From: Paracoccaceae bacterium
GTDB taxonomy: Bacteria; Pseudomonadota; Alphaproteobacteria; Rhodobacterales; Rhodobacteraceae
Direction of reading: 5' to 3'
Length of the DNA stretch: 7,126 bases
Assembly: GCA_023263735.1 (NCBI GenBank)
Contig: JALQUQ010000137.1
Span: 1 to 7,126, forward strand
A model generated the notes under the pieces. The model had not been told where the DNA came from, did no database searches, and saw nothing but the letters and a program-made list of their open reading frames with translations. Shown here piece by piece: positions 5,576-7,126 of the stretch. The first letter of the stretch is position 1; the number at the start of each line of letters is the position of its first letter. Both the position numbers and the translations under genes were made by a program.

Positions 5576-6933
5576 GACCTTCCTCCTGTCACTGCGCCCC
5601 AAGGACCAACAATCGGCCCCAGATCGCGCGAGGGTTTTGGCTCGGGCCGCCGCCGTTCATCCATTCCCGGTTCGGGACCAAACAAAGCCTCACGCGCGCC
5701 TTGTTTATCAACCGCATATTCCCGCGCCAGAAAATCGGCGACATATCCGCGCTTGCGATCTGACCATTTGCTGTAATTGGCGTAGAAAAGCTCTTTGTGC
5801 ACAATGTACATCTGCCGCACATCCAGCGGCGCCAATTCGCAAAGAAGCATGTTCACCAGATCACGGTCGGGCGTATTTCGGGCGCGCAGCGTATAGAAAT
5901 AGCTGGGATGTTCGCTATCGATCCGGGGCCAGGGGGCATTGGCTTCGATCCAGCGTAAAAGCGCGGCCAGACCCTGAAACTCATCGGGCAAGCTATCTCC
6001 CAGCCGATGCGCGATCTTGCGCAATTCGGTCCGCCGCGCATCCCCGATGTCAAGATTAAGCGAATCCGCCGCGTCGACCAGAATGAAATCCATCTTTTGT
6101 CGGATCACGGCCGCCGCATCCATGCCCCGCGCGCTGACAATCGGCTCAACCAGTTCATTGCGGTCCAGCCAATCGGCAATTTCATTGCGGGCCGCCAGAT
6201 CCATCACCGGCGCAATCGGCAAGGCACCAAGGCTCGACTTGGGCAGGCAAGACATCACACCCGGGAATTTAACCCCCCGAAACACATAAACACCGCCAAA
6301 ATGGCTGGTCCAGAAATTCGGCTGTTCAAAGGTCATGTCGGGCAGCGCCACCGGCATCCGCGTGACATCGCCCGTTTTCTTGGCCAAGCCGATCATATCG
6401 GCAATTAGCACGTCGTCGCGCCACCCCTCGGGCTCTGACCGGAACCGCTCGATCAGTTTGGCCAACTTTTCCGCATCGGCGACATGCCCGCCAATCGTAT
6501 CGGCCTCAACCACGATCCGGCGAATGTCCAACAATTTCGCGGGCGTCGAAATCTCATAGACCGAGTTTTGCAATTCCCCCGCCACCGCATCCCGCGCGGT
6601 CAGGGCAAACAATTGCGCCTCATTCGCCTCGATAAACTGCCGGATGATCCCGCGCGAGGTCGAGAATTTGGCGTTCAGCAGCGGCGCATTTTTTTGCGAG
6701 GTGGTCAGCAAGATAAACTGCCGGTTCGCGCCATTGGGGTTCAGATACAGATCATCGCCAATCTCCGCCCCGATTTCCGGCGAATAGCCCGAGATATCAA
6801 TGTGGAAATCGGAAAGTTGCGTTTCCTTTCCACACAAATGCTTCATCGCCCGCTTGTACCGTTCGACCAAAGCCGGAGAAGACACCTCCACCAGATTGCC
6901 AAACATCAGACCTTTTTCGATGAGGCGTTTCAT
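5572..6933 (-). CDS. DUF6638-like conserved protein, function unknown
   Basis: A 453-aa protein that I tentatively match to the Rhodobacterales DUF6638 family. No signal peptide or membrane segment is present, so it should be cytosolic. Visible landmarks are MKRLIEKGLMFGNL at the start, FHIDISGYSPEIG (43–55), DLYLNPNGANRQFILLTT (61–78), STSRGIIRQFIEANEAQLFA (91–110), then PNFWTSHFGGVYVF mid-protein and a helical C-terminal half containing YANYSKWSDRKRGYVADFLA. The last ~30 residues form a Pro/Arg-rich tail ending in VGPWGAVTGGRS. I see no nucleotide-binding loop, protease triad or nuclease motif. The start ATG overlaps the stop of a 26-codon ORF, and the stop overlaps the start of the two-helix membrane protein gene. 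The protein is therefore probably translated in step with both neighbours and may act with the membrane proteins downstream. Confidence 0.85.
   Translation of the reverse strand: MKRLIEKGLMFGNLVEVSSPALVERYKRAMKHLCGKETQLSDFHIDISGYSPEIGAEIGDDLYLNPNGANRQFILLTTSQKNAPLLNAKFSTSRGIIRQFIEANEAQLFALTARDAVAGELQNSVYEISTPAKLLDIRRIVVEADTIGGHVADAEKLAKLIERFRSEPEGWRDDVLIADMIGLAKKTGDVTRMPVALPDMTFEQPNFWTSHFGGVYVFRGVKFPGVMSCLPKSSLGALPIAPVMDLAARNEIADWLDRNELVEPIVSARGMDAAAVIRQKMDFILVDAADSLNLDIGDARRTELRKIAHRLGDSLPDEFQGLAALLRWIEANAPWPRIDSEHPSYFYTLRARNTPDRDLVNMLLCELAPLDVRQMYIVHKELFYANYSKWSDRKRGYVADFLAREYAVDKQGAREALFGPEPGMDERRRPEPKPSRDLGPIVGPWGAVTGGRS
5582..5587 (-). promoter_or_regulatory. Ribosome binding site for the two-helix membrane protein
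   Basis: A full AGGAGG on the minus strand lies six bases before ATG 5575, inside the last codons of the DUF6638-like gene. It fixes the start of the small membrane protein. It also suggests that this protein is made in amounts not limited by coupling alone. Confidence 0.75.
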
Positions 6934-7010
6934 GCCTTCCCCTTCTTTGAACCAAGGGCCATCTTTCGTCTCATTTCAACCAGACACCATGGGAGCAGAC
7001 CCTGAGTCAT
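6930..7010 (-). CDS. 26-codon ORF coupled at both ends (possible coupler peptide)
   Basis: This short frame begins MTQGLLPWCLVEMRRK and ends in a very basic segment, GSKKGKA. Its ATG (7010–7008) overlaps the stop of the upstream partial gene, and its stop (6932–6930) overlaps the ATG of the DUF6638-like gene; both overlaps are the four bases ATGA. CGGAG lies shortly before its start. Without this ORF the two larger genes would be separated by 73 bases with no coupling. Two further in-frame Met codons (13 and 17) exist. The peptide could be a real microprotein with a hydrophobic N-terminal half and a basic tail, or simply a translated spacer that carries ribosomes to the next start. I recognise no family. 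The double overlap makes chance less likely but does not prove expression. Confidence 0.5.
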   Translation of the reverse strand: MTQGLLPWCLVEMRRKMALGSKKGKA

Positions 7011-7126
7011 TTGCTCCGCCCCTCCAAATACCGCCGCTTCGCCTCTTCCGTCCGCCCAAAATCCCGTACCATGGCCTCAATCGCGACTTCATCGGATTTG
7101 TCGGCATAGCGGAATTCGCTGTCGGC
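7007..7126 (-). CDS. 3' end of an unidentified gene
   Basis: The last 39 codons of a frame entering from the right edge of the window. The fragment contains EFRYADKSDEVAIEAMVRD followed by RTEEAKRRYLEGRSK, a charged and probably helical C-terminus, and stops at TGA 7009–7007. The same bases form the start of the 26-codon ORF, so it is the upstream member of the same operon. Codon use matches the neighbouring genes. The fragment is too short to name a family. Confidence 0.7.
   Translation of the reverse strand, partial: ADSEFRYADKSDEVAIEAMVRDFGRTEEAKRRYLEGRSK

Noticed and set aside
1..7126. tRNA or rRNA genes, CRISPR arrays, insertion sequences or phage genes
   Set aside because: I read both strands for cloverleaf ends, regularly spaced repeats, transposase motifs and terminal inverted repeats and found none. 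Codon use looks uniform across the window.

Overview
The window reads as chromosomal DNA from an alphaproteobacterium, most likely a member of the Rhodobacterales (Roseobacter/Paracoccaceae group). The grounds are the GC-rich third codon positions, dense gene packing with ATGA overlaps, a cnoX–LON-domain–Trm112 gene order, and DUF1523 and DUF6638-like proteins, which I associate with this group. The placement is made by recalled resemblance; no search was run.

Left part (1–1994, + strand): two glycosyltransferase genes. The first is a GT-B, family-4-like enzyme whose N-terminus lies off the left edge. The second is a small GT-A-like enzyme. Together they look like the end of a surface or exopolysaccharide locus. 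An SGNH/GDSL hydrolase gene (1998–2633, – strand) converges on them, with only 3 bp between the two stop codons.

Middle part (2764–4535, + strand): a compact three-gene operon encoding a thioredoxin–TPR chaperedoxin (CnoX/YbbN type, CGPC active site intact), a stand-alone LON substrate-binding-domain protein and a Trm112-like small protein. The last two genes overlap by ATGA. The set suggests protein quality control and translation maintenance. The 130-bp gap between the hydrolase and cnoX carries a perfect 7-3-7 inverted repeat that could be an operator. A strong hairpin (about 4564–4602) ends this operon and also ends the converging one.

Right part (4624–7126, – strand, read right to left): a tightly coupled operon of unknown function. 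In transcription order it holds the 3' end of an unidentified gene, a 26-codon ORF joined to both neighbours by ATGA overlaps, a 453-aa DUF6638-like cytosolic protein, an 89-aa two-helix membrane protein that also starts by ATGA overlap, and a DUF1523-like membrane protein with a large extracytoplasmic domain. This is the part most likely to be an undescribed system. No RNA gene, CRISPR array, insertion sequence or phage gene was seen, and no gene-free stretch exceeds 300 bases.
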